Counted from the first letter of the stretch, positions 6,491 to 14,326 are shown. The stretch: 21,684 bases of DNA from an uncultured Gemmiger sp. (GCA_944382805.1 CALWNS010000190.1:1-21684), one strand, 5' to 3'. The notes: generated by a model not told the origin, from the sequence alone. Translations and numbers: made by a program.

Positions 6491-7783
6491 ATGAAACGGT
6501 TCCTTTGCCCGCTGCTGGCGCTGGCTCTGCTGGCCGGGTGCAGCGCGCCGGGTACGCTGCCCGCCGCCACGGCCGAAACGGCGGCCGCCCCCACCCCCGC
6601 GCCGCAGCAGCTGACCGTATACTATGCCGCCGGGGCGGAAAGCCCGGCCGGGGCGGCGCTGCGCGCCTATGCGGCGGCGCAGGGCGTAGAGCTGACCGAG
6701 CTGGGCCCGCAGGACGACCCCGCCGCGGCCGACCTGGCCGTGCTGCAGGCCGAACCGGCCGCCGACGGCAGCTGGCTTAACCTGCGGGAGGACACCCTGC
6801 TGGCCACCGCCGCCGCGCGCGGCGGGCTGACGCGGGAGGACGGCCTGGCCGCCGACACGGTGTATGCGCTGCCGCTGGGCAAAGCGCTGTACGCCTATTG
6901 GGCGGACGGCGCATTGCTGGCCGCGCTGCTGGGCGGCGGGCAGGACGCCGTGACCGCCGACCTGCAGGCTGCCAGCTGGGAGGAGTGGAGCTCCCTGGCC
7001 GAAACGCTGACCGAATGGCTGGCCGAACCGGCCGAGACCACGGTGACGCTGAACGGCCGGGACTATGCCCTGCCCGCCGAGCGCCCGGCCGAAGCCGCCG
7101 GCCTGACCGGGGTGTTCAGCCTGTGCGCGGAGCCGATGACCGCCGGCGGCGGCAGCCTGCCGCTGTACACCAGCGCGCTGCTGGCCGCCGGGGCCGAAAG
7201 CCAGGCGGCCGCCGCCCAGGCCGTGGCCGGGGGCACGGCGCTGTTCTACCGCGGGTCGCTGGCCGGCTGGCGGCAGTACACGGGCAGCGCGCTGGCCGAA
7301 AGCCTGGTGTGGCTGCCGGTCAAGTGCGACCTGGTGCAGAGCGACCTGGGCGATACCGAATACAACCTGACCGGCCTTTTGAACTACCCCGTTCTGGCGG
7401 GCGAAGCGTGGCTGGGCATCCCTGCCGGCGCGTCGGAGCAAGGCCGGCAGGCGGCGGCCGCCGCCATGCTGTGGCTGTACACCAGCCAGGCCGGCGAGGA
7501 GACGCTGACCCAAACGCTGGGCCTGGTGACCCCGTGGGGCACCGCCAGCGACGACGACCCCCTGGCCGCCATGCAGGTGGAGCAGGTGGGCGCGGGTATC
7601 CTGCCGCAGCCCGTGCCAAACACGGCCCAGGCCGCCGCGCTGGCCGAAGCCGGCCGCGCGCTGCTGTATACCGAGGACGGCGCCGCGCGCGAAAGCTTTG
7701 GCTCCGCCGTGCGCACCGCCTGGCGCGAAGCCGCCGTGCAGGCGCTGGCCGAGCCGGAAGCCGCTGACGCGCAGGCGGGCTGA
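6491..7783 (+). CDS. Lipoprotein resembling extracellular solute-binding proteins
   Basis: A 430-residue secreted lipoprotein. The N terminus MKRFLCPLLALALLAGC is a type II signal peptide with lipobox LAGC, so Cys17 would be lipidated and the protein held on the outer face of the membrane. A linker rich in Ala, Thr and Pro follows to about residue 40, then LTVYYAAGAES begins a domain whose layout (GGTALFYRGSLAGWRQY near 245, a central segment with WLGIPAGA, a helical C terminus) resembles family 1 carbohydrate-binding proteins of ABC importers. The match is by general form, not a strong motif. No permease or ATPase gene lies beside it. The ATG at 6491 is preferred over the ATG at 6485, since AGGAGG ends directly at 6484. 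The coding sequence is very Ala and Gly rich. Confidence 0.65.
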   Translation: MKRFLCPLLALALLAGCSAPGTLPAATAETAAAPTPAPQQLTVYYAAGAESPAGAALRAYAAAQGVELTELGPQDDPAAADLAVLQAEPAADGSWLNLREDTLLATAAARGGLTREDGLAADTVYALPLGKALYAYWADGALLAALLGGGQDAVTADLQAASWEEWSSLAETLTEWLAEPAETTVTLNGRDYALPAERPAEAAGLTGVFSLCAEPMTAGGGSLPLYTSALLAAGAESQAAAAQAVAGGTALFYRGSLAGWRQYTGSALAESLVWLPVKCDLVQSDLGDTEYNLTGLLNYPVLAGEAWLGIPAGASEQGRQAAAAAMLWLYTSQAGEETLTQTLGLVTPWGTASDDDPLAAMQVEQVGAGILPQPVPNTAQAAALAEAGRALLYTEDGAARESFGSAVRTAWREAAVQALAEPEAADAQAG

Positions 7784-7847
7784 GCCATTGGGCAAAAGCC
7801 CCAACTTTCCACGTTTTGGCGGGCAATTCTTTGTACACGGCGGCGGG

Positions 7848-7876
7848 CTGAAAAAATATGCAGGCCGTGGTATAAT
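7848..7876 (+). promoter_or_regulatory. Promoter of the degenerate GGDEF gene
   Basis: CTGAAA (7848-7853), a 17-bp spacer and a perfect TATAAT (7871-7876) preceded by TGG (extended -10). The leader holds a hairpin, GCGGGGC (7891-7897) with GCCCCGC (7906-7912), about 35 bases before the start codon and outside the ribosome binding site. Confidence 0.7.
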
Positions 7877-7948
7877 ATATACTGCGAAATGCGGGGCAAA
7901 AAACGGCCCCGCGCCATGTTGAGAAATAGCATTCCTGGAGGCATACGC

Positions 7949-8752
7949 ATGGAGTTTACACGCGCACAACTGACGGCGCAGGTCGCCGCGATGCGGCAGA
8001 TGTTTGACGACGTCCAGCTGGTGGACCCCAATACCCGCGAGATTCTGGACCCGGAAACGCTGCAGCCCACCGGCCCCGCCGGGGAGGTTCCCGCGCTGGA
8101 CGAACGCGGCCGCGCCTGGCAGCCGGTGTTTTTGCAGGACAGCACCTGCTTTACCCTGTACTGGAGCGTGCGGCCGGAGGGCCGCCCCTGCGTGCTGGCC
8201 GTGACCTACGACCTGCCGCACGTGGAGGCGGGCAGCAGCCGCGAGGCCAATGCTTTCTACCGCCTGCTGAGCCAGTGCCGCGAGGAACTTTGCCATGACT
8301 ACGTGACCGGCGTGTACAGCCGCGCCTACATAGATTCGGCGTTCCGCGGGCGCGTGGCGGCCGCCGCGCGCGGCGGCGCCAAGGTCAGCGCCGCCATGGT
8401 GCGCGTGAACGAATACGCCGCGCTGTGCCGCAGCGAGAGCGTGGCCGCCGCCGACCGCTGCCTGACCACGGCGGCCGGCATCCTGGGCCTGGCCATGGAC
8501 GGCATGGAGTGCGAAAATACGCTGATCCGCCTGGAGGACGGCGTGTTCCTGATGGTGGCCATCGGCGCGGGCGCCGCGGAGCTGGAAGCCCATATCCAGG
8601 ACGCCTTGCAGGGCAGCCGCCGGAATTTCAGCATCACGCTGGCGCGGCGCGGCGCGTTCACCGCCACGGTGGCCGCCGCCGACTGGGCCGAAGCCGGCAG
8701 CTGGGACCTGATGGTGGGCCTGGCCGAAAGCCGCCTGTACGACGCGCCGTAA
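7949..8752 (+). CDS. Protein with a degenerate GGDEF-type domain
   Basis: A 267-residue soluble protein. The C-terminal part, from about residue 112, opens with DYVTGVYSRAYID (117-129), the counterpart of the DxLTGLxNRRxxD signature that begins GGDEF domains. The active-site loop expected later is RLEDGVFLMV (194-203), where LEDGVF stands in for GGDEF. The glycines and acidic residues needed for c-di-GMP synthesis are therefore absent, so cyclase activity is unlikely; a signal-binding or structural role is inference. The N-terminal 110 residues could form a PAS-like sensor (DVQLVDPNTREIL near 21, FTLYWSVRP near 68), but no sensory motif is certain. No membrane segment is present. The ATG at 7949 has CTGGAGG nine bases upstream. 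No EAL or other c-di-GMP gene lies nearby. Confidence 0.65.
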   Translation: MEFTRAQLTAQVAAMRQMFDDVQLVDPNTREILDPETLQPTGPAGEVPALDERGRAWQPVFLQDSTCFTLYWSVRPEGRPCVLAVTYDLPHVEAGSSREANAFYRLLSQCREELCHDYVTGVYSRAYIDSAFRGRVAAAARGGAKVSAAMVRVNEYAALCRSESVAAADRCLTTAAGILGLAMDGMECENTLIRLEDGVFLMVAIGAGAAELEAHIQDALQGSRRNFSITLARRGAFTATVAAADWAEAGSWDLMVGLAESRLYDAP

Positions 8753-8770
8753 AAACAAACGGATAAAACG

Positions 8771-8829
8771 CCCCCTGCCGGCGCATACTGTGTGGGAACG
8801 AAGTTCCGACCCGTATGACCGACAGGGGG
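8771..8829 (+). promoter_or_regulatory. Long leader stem-loop that includes the ribosome binding site of the next gene
   Basis: CCCCCTG (8771-8777) pairs with CAGGGGG (8823-8829); CGG (8779-8781) with CCG (8819-8821); CATAC (8784-8788) with GTATG (8813-8817); and GGAAC (8795-8799) with GTTCC (8803-8807) around GAA. The AGGGGG of the 3' arm (8824-8829) is the ribosome binding site of the ATG at 8837. Folded RNA would hide it. No T run follows, so it is not a standard terminator. The function is inferred from position. Confidence 0.5.
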
Positions 8830-8836
8830 TATATTT

Positions 8837-9289
8837 ATGCAACCGGACCAGAAAAAGATCCAAGCCGACAACGAAGCGATGCTGCAGGAGGTGGTGCAGA
8901 ACACCGAAACGGGCAAAAACACGCTGGAGGAGATGATGGGCCTGACCCACGACCAGGCGCTGAAGGACGAGATGATGCGCCAACGCAACGAGTACCGCCG
9001 CCTGAACCAGAAGGCGCACACGGCGCTGGACGCCATCGGCTGCGAAGCGCGCGGCCAGAGCGCGGCCGCCCGCATGGGCGTGAGCATGGGCATCCGCACG
9101 CGCACCATGCTGGACAAGACCACCCGCAACCTGGCCACCATGCTGGCCGAAGGCAGCGGCCAGGGCGTGCTGGACTGCCGCCGCGCCGAAAGCGACTACC
9201 CGCTGGCCAGCCCCGGCGCGCACAAGCTGATGCAGGAACTGTGCGACTTCCAGACCCACGCCGAACAGACCTGGCGGGGGTTCGTATAA
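8837..9289 (+). CDS. Small helical protein of unknown function
   Basis: A 150-residue soluble protein that I do not recognise. It is predicted to be almost wholly helical and strongly charged, beginning MQPDQKKIQADNEAML and continuing with heptad-like stretches (MLQEVVQNTETGKNTLEEMM; QALKDEMMRQRNEYRRLNQK). A central segment near residues 75-105 is rich in Met, Arg and small residues (AARMGVSMGIRTRTMLDKTT). Three Cys are spread out (near 68, 114 and 137) and do not form a zinc motif. The four-helix look recalls DUF2383-type or coat-associated proteins, but there is no motif to prove this. The start ATG lies eight bases after AGGGGG, which is itself inside a long stem-loop. A strong bidirectional terminator follows directly. 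No separate promoter was found, so it may be read from the promoter at 7848. Confidence 0.6.
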   Translation: MQPDQKKIQADNEAMLQEVVQNTETGKNTLEEMMGLTHDQALKDEMMRQRNEYRRLNQKAHTALDAIGCEARGQSAAARMGVSMGIRTRTMLDKTTRNLATMLAEGSGQGVLDCRRAESDYPLASPGAHKLMQELCDFQTHAEQTWRGFV

Positions 9290-9291
9290 AG

Positions 9292-9325
9292 CAAACGGGA
9301 GGCCCCGGCCGGGGCCTCCCGTTTG
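9292..9325. terminator. Bidirectional terminator between convergent genes
   Basis: CAAACGGGAGGCCCC (9292-9306) and GGGGCCTCCCGTTTG (9311-9325) form a perfect 15-bp stem with a GGCC loop. The right arm ends one base before the stop codon of the minus-strand carrier gene. Confidence 0.85.
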
Positions 9326-10234
9326 TCAGCCGGTCAGGGCGTAGACCAGCGTCATCATGGCGATGCCGATCAGGATGCTGAGCGAGTTGATCTGCGCGGC
9401 GCGCGCGCCGTCGCCGCCGGCGCTGCGGGTCAGCAGCGGGGCCACGCTGGCCACCGGCGCCATAAGCAGCACGCAGACCGCCTGGCGGATATCGGGCGGC
9501 AGCGGCGCCAGCCAGTAGACCCCCGCGGCCAGCGCGGCCGCCACGCCGTAGCGCAGGGCAAAAAAGCGCGCCATGGCCAACAGGTCCTGCTTGCCAAAGT
9601 TGAGTTCGAACAAAATGCCGATGCTGAGCATGGCCAAAAAAGCGTTGGCGTTGCCGGTCACTTCGGCCAGGCGCAGCAGCGGCGCCGGCAGGCGGATGTG
9701 CAGCGCGGCCAGCGCCAGCATGAGCAGGTAAGCGTCGGTGATGGGCGAAGTAAAGATCTTTTTGGCCAGCAGCCTGCCCGAAAAGCCGCCCCGCCCGGCA
9801 ATGCCTTCGGCCATGCTGTAGCTGACGCCGTACAGGTAGACGGCCACCGCGATGTCGAACAGGCACAGCGCGGCAAAGCCGTTGGCCGAGATCAGCCCGG
9901 TCAGGAACGGGATGGCAAAATTGCCGACGTTAAAGCTGTTCATGCTGAACAGGTACAGCAGCTTTTCCCCCGCGGGGGCGCGGCGGGTGACGGCCAGGCC
10001 GACGGCGGTCAGCAGCGTGCAGGCCGCGAAGCCGATCAAAAAGCACCAGGCGAACGAGGGCTGCAGCTCCAGCGCTTTCAGCCCGTTGACGGCGGCCGCC
10101 GGCATGGTCAGGTACAGGATGACCGATTTGAGGAAAGCGGAATCCTCGACCTTGAACAGCCCCGCGCGCTTGAACGCATAGCCCAAAAACAGCAGCAGCA
10201 GGTAGACGAGCGCCTGGGTCAGTACGTTGCTCAC
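9326..10234 (-). CDS. AEC-family (auxin efflux carrier type) transporter
   Basis: A 302-residue integral membrane protein of the AEC family, secondary carriers that in bacteria move organic acids such as malate or malonate; the substrate here is unknown. About eight to ten hydrophobic segments are visible along the whole length. Family features are LLLLFLGYAFKRAGLF at the N terminus, LYLTMPAAAVNGL near residue 40, and the conserved FNVGNFAIPF near residue 100, with LLMAPVASVAPLL towards the end. The start is GTG at 10234, with AAGGAG six bases upstream. That ribosome binding site overlaps the TAA stop of the beta-glucosidase gene, three bases away, so the two genes are likely coupled. The pairing suggests export or uptake of a product of glycoside breakdown, but that is inference. 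Confidence 0.85.
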   Translation of the reverse strand: MSNVLTQALVYLLLLFLGYAFKRAGLFKVEDSAFLKSVILYLTMPAAAVNGLKALELQPSFAWCFLIGFAACTLLTAVGLAVTRRAPAGEKLLYLFSMNSFNVGNFAIPFLTGLISANGFAALCLFDIAVAVYLYGVSYSMAEGIAGRGGFSGRLLAKKIFTSPITDAYLLMLALAALHIRLPAPLLRLAEVTGNANAFLAMLSIGILFELNFGKQDLLAMARFFALRYGVAAALAAGVYWLAPLPPDIRQAVCVLLMAPVASVAPLLTRSAGGDGARAAQINSLSILIGIAMMTLVYALTG

Positions 10235-10237
10235 GCC

Positions 10238-12502
10238 TTACTCCTTGCTCTTAACTTCGGGCAGGGCGGCGCGCAGCGCAGCCAGGATGCCGGGCAGGGC
10301 GGCCGCCGCCTGGTCGCCGCCGATCTGGGTCACGGCGGCGCGCAGCGGCACCGATTCGAACATCTGCGCCGCAGCTTCGCCGGTCATGCCGGCGTTTTCG
10401 CCGCTGCCGAACCGCTGCAGGATCGACCGCATGACCGGCGCGGTGCGTTCGTCCCGCAGCAGGTCGTCCGTGGCGGTGTCCGCATCGATGCGCAGCGGGC
10501 GGCGGCGGTCGGTGGCGAACCGCAGCGCCAGGCGCACGGGGATGTTGCGGCTGGAATGCCCCAGCAGCACGGCATAGCGGCCGGGGGCGGCGTACCAGTC
10601 GCCCAGTTCCTCGTCGTAATAGCTCAAATCGCGGGCGGTCAGGGTAAAGCTGACCTGCGTTTCCTCGCCGGGGGCCAGGGCCACCTTGGCAAAATGGCGC
10701 AGCTCCTTGGGCGGGCGGCCGGCCGTGCCGGTCTCGTCGGCCACATACAGCTGCACGACCTCTTTGCCGGCGCGCGCGCCGGTGTTGCGCACAGTCACGC
10801 TCACCGTCACGCTGCCGTCCCGGGTGAGCGTATCGGCACAAAGCGCCGCGTCCCTGTACACAAAGCCGGTGTAGGAAAGCCCGTGCCCGAACGGCCAGCG
10901 CACCTCCATGCGGCGCGCATCGTACCAGCGGTAGCCCACATACACGCCCTCGGCATATTCGACGGTGCGGCCGTTGCCGGGAAAGTTGAGGTAGCTGGGG
11001 TTATCCTCCAGCCGCAGGGGCCATGTTTCGGGCAGGCGGCCGCAGGGGTCGGCTTCGCCGTACAGCAGCGCATCGGTGGCGCGGCCCACGGCCTCGCCGC
11101 CCAGGTACATACACAGAATCGAAGAGACGTCGTCCGCCCACGGGCATTCGACCGGGCTGCCGGTGTGCAGCACCACCACGGTGTTCTTCTGCACGGCGGC
11201 CACGCGGGCGATCAGGTTGTTCTGGCTTTCGGGCAGGCGCATATGCTTGCGGTCGTAGCCTTCGCTCTCAAAGCTTTCCGGCAGGCCGGCAAAGATCACG
11301 GCCACATCGGCCTCCTCGGCCGCTTCGACCGCTTTCAGGAACTCGGCCTCCTCGCGCTGGTCGCGGTCGGCGGGGAAACCTTCGACATATTCCACCGCCC
11401 GGCCGCGGGCGCGAGCCGCCTCCAGCGCGCCGTCCACCCGCCAGGCGTTCACATGGCTGGAACCGCCGCCCTGGTAGCGCGGCGTTTGGGCAAAGCCGCC
11501 GATGTACACAACTCTTTGCCCCTGGGCGATGGGCAGCGCGCCGCGGTTTTGCAGCAGCACGGCGCATTCGGCCGCCAGGGCGGCGGCGGTATCGTGGTCG
11601 CCGGCCAGGTCCAGTTCGGGCGCCGGCCCGGCCGCCAGGTCCGCCCAGCGCAGCACGATGTTCAAAATGCGGGCCACGGCTTTGTCCAGCACGGCTTCGT
11701 CCAGCGTGCCGGCGCGCACGGCCGCCGCGATCTTGCGGTCGTTGACGCCGCCGCTGGCCGGCATTTCCAGCTCGCAGCCGGCTTTCAGGCCGGCCACACG
11801 GTCGGACACCGCCCCCCAGTCGGACATGACAAAGCCGTCAAAGCCCCACTCTTTGCGCAGAATATCGGTCAGCAGCTGGCGGTTTTCGCCCGCATAGGCG
11901 CCGTTGATGCGGTTGTAGCTGTGCATGACGGTCCAGGGCCGGGCCTTTTTGACGGCGGTCTCGAACGCGGGCAGGTAGATCTCGCGCAGCGTGCGCTCGC
12001 TCATGTTGGACGAGCAGATCATGCGGCGGGCCTCCTGGTTATTGGCCGCAAAGTGCTTGATCGAAGTGCCCACACCCTGGCTCTGCACGCCCCGGATAAA
12101 GGCGGCGGCCAGCTCGCCGGCCAGGCAGGGGTCCTCGGAATAATATTCAAAGTTGCGGCCGCACAGCGGGCTGCGCTTGATGTTGACGGCCGGCCCCAGC
12201 AAAACGCCCACGCCGAGCGCGCGGGCCTCGGCCCCGATGGCCGTGCCCATGCGGCGCAAAAGCGCGGTGTCAAAGCTGGCGGCGGCCGCGCAGCCGGCCG
12301 GGAAACAGACGGCGGTAGCGGCCCTTTCCGTGCCGCTGCCCCCCTTTTGGGTGCGCAGGCCGTGGGGGCCGTCCGACACCAGCATGGCCGGGACGCCCAG
12401 GCGGCCGACGGCCTTGGTGTACCAGAGGTCGGCGCCGGAGCAAAGGCCGGCTTTTTCCTCCAGCGTCATGGATGCGATCAGTTCAGCGATATTGGCAGGC
12501 AT
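10238..12502 (-). CDS. Family 3 glycoside hydrolase (beta-glucosidase-like)
   Basis: A 754-residue enzyme that hydrolyses terminal beta-linked sugars by a retaining mechanism. There is no signal peptide, so it is probably cytoplasmic. The GH3 N-terminal barrel shows SDGPHGLR (residues 43-50), GRNFEYYSEDP (115-125), KHFAANNQE (149-157) and GFVMSDWGA with the nucleophile Asp228. The GH3 C-terminal domain follows, with ESEGYDRKHMRLP near 415 containing a candidate acid/base Glu, and PFGHGLSYTGF near 545. A fibronectin III-like domain with AGKEVVQLYVAD closes the protein. No PA14 insert is seen. The ATG at 12502 is preceded by AAAGGAGGG at five bases. The sugar specificity cannot be read from motifs. 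It is transcribed with the AEC carrier. Confidence 0.9.
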   Translation of the reverse strand: MPANIAELIASMTLEEKAGLCSGADLWYTKAVGRLGVPAMLVSDGPHGLRTQKGGSGTERAATAVCFPAGCAAAASFDTALLRRMGTAIGAEARALGVGVLLGPAVNIKRSPLCGRNFEYYSEDPCLAGELAAAFIRGVQSQGVGTSIKHFAANNQEARRMICSSNMSERTLREIYLPAFETAVKKARPWTVMHSYNRINGAYAGENRQLLTDILRKEWGFDGFVMSDWGAVSDRVAGLKAGCELEMPASGGVNDRKIAAAVRAGTLDEAVLDKAVARILNIVLRWADLAAGPAPELDLAGDHDTAAALAAECAVLLQNRGALPIAQGQRVVYIGGFAQTPRYQGGGSSHVNAWRVDGALEAARARGRAVEYVEGFPADRDQREEAEFLKAVEAAEEADVAVIFAGLPESFESEGYDRKHMRLPESQNNLIARVAAVQKNTVVVLHTGSPVECPWADDVSSILCMYLGGEAVGRATDALLYGEADPCGRLPETWPLRLEDNPSYLNFPGNGRTVEYAEGVYVGYRWYDARRMEVRWPFGHGLSYTGFVYRDAALCADTLTRDGSVTVSVTVRNTGARAGKEVVQLYVADETGTAGRPPKELRHFAKVALAPGEETQVSFTLTARDLSYYDEELGDWYAAPGRYAVLLGHSSRNIPVRLALRFATDRRRPLRIDADTATDDLLRDERTAPVMRSILQRFGSGENAGMTGEAAAQMFESVPLRAAVTQIGGDQAAAALPGILAALRAALPEVKSKE

Positions 12503-12570
12503 ATGCGCCCTCCTTTTATGTGCGGGTCGTTTGGGGGCCGGCGCAGGGGGCCGCGCCCCGAATTTTGACT

Positions 12571-12599
12571 ATCATACACCATTTGGCCGTCTACTGCAA
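12571..12599 (-). promoter_or_regulatory. Promoter of the GH3-carrier operon
   Basis: On the minus strand TTGCAG (12594-12599), a 17-bp spacer and TATGAT (12571-12576). The leader to the ATG at 12502 is about 60 bases and GC-rich. Confidence 0.65.
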
Positions 12600-12603
12600 G
12601 ATA

Positions 12604-12623
12604 TTTTGTGTAAATTCACAAAA
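12604..12623. promoter_or_regulatory. Inverted repeat just upstream of the GH3 promoter
   Basis: TTTTGTG (12604-12610), six bases, then CACAAAA (12617-12623): a perfect 7-bp inverted repeat placed just upstream of the GH3 -35 box, where an activator would bind. It lies in the 313-bp gene-free stretch 12503-12815. From 12624 to 12745 nothing else is definable. Confidence 0.45.
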
Positions 12624-12745
12624 AATGCAAAACCCGAAAGCAAAAATTACCATTCCGGCCCGTCCAAAAATCGCTTTCACGTCCCGTTTTGTCCTTATTC
12701 TGCGCACACTTGGCCCCACAGCGCAAACATTTTTGCAAAAAAATC

Positions 12746-12774
12746 TTGTCAAGCCGGGCAAAACGTGCTAACAT
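12746..12774 (+). promoter_or_regulatory. Promoter of gdhA
   Basis: TTGTCA (12746-12751), a 17-bp spacer and TAACAT (12769-12774). The ribosome binding site TAAAGGAG lies about ten bases before the ATG at 12816. Confidence 0.65.
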
Positions 12775-12815
12775 TAAAACCGGTGACGAAACTTATATAA
12801 AGGAGTTGTTGTATC

Positions 12816-14162
12816 ATGTCTATTCAGAATGCTTATCTGGCTGATGTCTACGCCGGCCTGGCCGCGCGCAACGCCGAGCAGAAAGAATTTTTGCAGGCGG
12901 TGGATGAAGTTCTGGAGTCTTTGGAGCCGGTCGTCAACGCCCGCCCGGAGATTGAAAAGAACGGCCTGATCGAGCGCCTGGTGGAGCCGGAGCGCGTTGT
13001 CATGTTCCGCGTGCCCTGGGTGGACGATGCCGGCAAGGTGCAGGTCAACCGCGCCTACCGCGTGCAGTTCAACTCGGCCATCGGCCCCTACAAGGTCGGC
13101 CTGCGCTTCCACAAGAGCGTGAACCTTTCGGTCATCAAGTTCCTGGGCTTTGAACAGATCTTTAAGAACAGTCTGACCGGCCTGCCCATGGGCGGCGGCA
13201 AGGGCGGCAGCGACTTTGACCCCCACGGCAAGTCCGACGCCGAGGTCATGCGCTTCTGCCAGAGCTTTATGACCGAGCTGTGCCGCCACATCGGCCCCGA
13301 CACCGACGTGCCCGCCGGCGACATCGGCGTGGGCGGCCGCGAGATCGGCTTTATGTACGGCCAGTACAAGCGCATCCGCAACGAATTCACCGGCGTGCTG
13401 ACCGGCAAGGGCCTGACCTTTGGCGGCAGCCTGGCGCGCACCGAGGCCACCGGCTACGGCCTGTGCTACTTTGCCGACGAGATGCTCAAGGCCAACGGCC
13501 GCAGCTTTGAGGGCGCCAAGGTCGTGATCTCCGGTTCCGGCAACGTGGCCATCTATGCCAACCAGAAAGCCACCCAGCTGGGCGCCAAGGTCATTGCCAT
13601 GAGCGATTCCAACGGCTACATCGTGGACGAGAACGGCATCGACTACAAGGTGATGAAGGAGATCAAGGAGGTCAAGCGCGCGCGCATCAAGACCTACCTG
13701 GACTATGTGCCCACCGCCAAGTATGTCGAGGGCAGCGTTGGCATCTGGAGCGTGCCGTGCGACATCGCCCTGCCCTGCGCCACCCAGAACGAGCTGCCGC
13801 TGGAGGGCGCCAAGGCGCTGGTCGCCAACGGCTGCTACGCGGTGGCCGAGGGCGCGAATATGCCCTCCACCCCGGAGGCCGTGGCCTACCTGCAGGCCAA
13901 CAACGTGCTGTTTGCCCCGGCCAAGGCTTCCAACGCCGGCGGCGTGGCCACCAGCGGCCTGGAGATGAGCCAGAACTCGCTGCGCCTGGCCTGGACCTTT
14001 GACGAGGTGGACGCCCGCCTGCAGGGCATCATGAAGAACATCTATGCCAGCGCCGCCCAGGCCGCCGAGACCTACGGCATGAAGGGCAACCTGGTCGCAG
14101 GCGCGAACATCGCCGGCTTTACCAAAGTGGCCGACGCCATGCTGGCGCAGGGCATTGTCTGA
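12816..14162 (+). CDS. gdhA: NADP-type glutamate dehydrogenase
   Basis: Hexameric glutamate dehydrogenase that aminates 2-oxoglutarate with ammonia to give glutamate; cytoplasmic. The 448 residues match the usual length of the GdhA class. Motifs are GLRFHKSVNLSVIKFLGFEQ (near residue 92), the catalytic loop PMGGGKGGSDFDPHGKSD (about 124-141) with the active-site Lys, PAGDIGVGGREIGFM (168-182), and the Rossmann motif VISGSGNVAIYA near 240. The C terminus keeps EGANMPSTPEA and KASNAGGVATSGLEMSQN. NADP preference is inferred from overall similarity to the E. coli type; the cofactor loop was not checked further. It has its own promoter and terminator and so is monocistronic. It uses C-ending codons heavily and looks highly expressed. 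Confidence 0.95.
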   Translation: MSIQNAYLADVYAGLAARNAEQKEFLQAVDEVLESLEPVVNARPEIEKNGLIERLVEPERVVMFRVPWVDDAGKVQVNRAYRVQFNSAIGPYKVGLRFHKSVNLSVIKFLGFEQIFKNSLTGLPMGGGKGGSDFDPHGKSDAEVMRFCQSFMTELCRHIGPDTDVPAGDIGVGGREIGFMYGQYKRIRNEFTGVLTGKGLTFGGSLARTEATGYGLCYFADEMLKANGRSFEGAKVVISGSGNVAIYANQKATQLGAKVIAMSDSNGYIVDENGIDYKVMKEIKEVKRARIKTYLDYVPTAKYVEGSVGIWSVPCDIALPCATQNELPLEGAKALVANGCYAVAEGANMPSTPEAVAYLQANNVLFAPAKASNAGGVATSGLEMSQNSLRLAWTFDEVDARLQGIMKNIYASAAQAAETYGMKGNLVAGANIAGFTKVADAMLAQGIV

Positions 14163-14187
14163 TCGTTCCCGCAAAACCGAAACGCTT

Positions 14188-14220
14188 ATCCCCGCAGGGA
14201 GTTTCCCTGCGGGGATTTTG
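14188..14220 (+). terminator. Rho-independent terminator after gdhA
   Basis: ATCCCCGCAGGGA (14188-14200) pairs perfectly with TCCCTGCGGGGAT (14204-14216), loop GTT, followed by TTTG. Confidence 0.88.
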
Positions 14221-14264
14221 CTATTGTGCCAAAAACAGGGCCGCCGTTTTGGTCGGGTTGACGG

Positions 14265-14294
14265 TTTACAGGGCGCGGCGGCATCTGCGATAAT
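14265..14294 (+). promoter_or_regulatory. Promoter of the glycerol kinase gene
   Basis: TTTACA (14265-14270), an 18-bp spacer and GATAAT (14289-14294), preceded by TGC to give an extended -10. An additional TTGACG at 14258-14263 is 25 bp away and too far. The promoter looks intact although the gene carries a stop. Confidence 0.65.
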
Positions 14295-14326
14295 ACCTTT
14301 ATAGCATACGCAGGGAGGCGCGCGCG

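Noticed and set aside
7788..7804. Hairpin after the lipoprotein gene as a terminator
   Set aside because: Only about six pairs with a bulge and no proper T run; too weak to call.
6365..9259. Long open frame on the minus strand opposite the lipoprotein, GGDEF-like and 8837 genes
   Set aside because: It runs across three plus-strand genes with clear starts and promoters and shows only shadow-type composition.
9323..12568. Very long open frame on the plus strand opposite the carrier and GH3 genes
   Set aside because: It is the antisense shadow of GC-rich coding DNA: low-complexity composition rich in Gln, Gly, Arg and His, no ribosome binding site, and it spans two well-identified genes and a terminator.
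12604..12623. Catabolite (CcpA cre) site or Rex site
   Set aside because: It lacks the central CG of a cre box, and the distance between half-sites differs from Rex and Crp consensus sites, so only a generic inverted repeat is reported.
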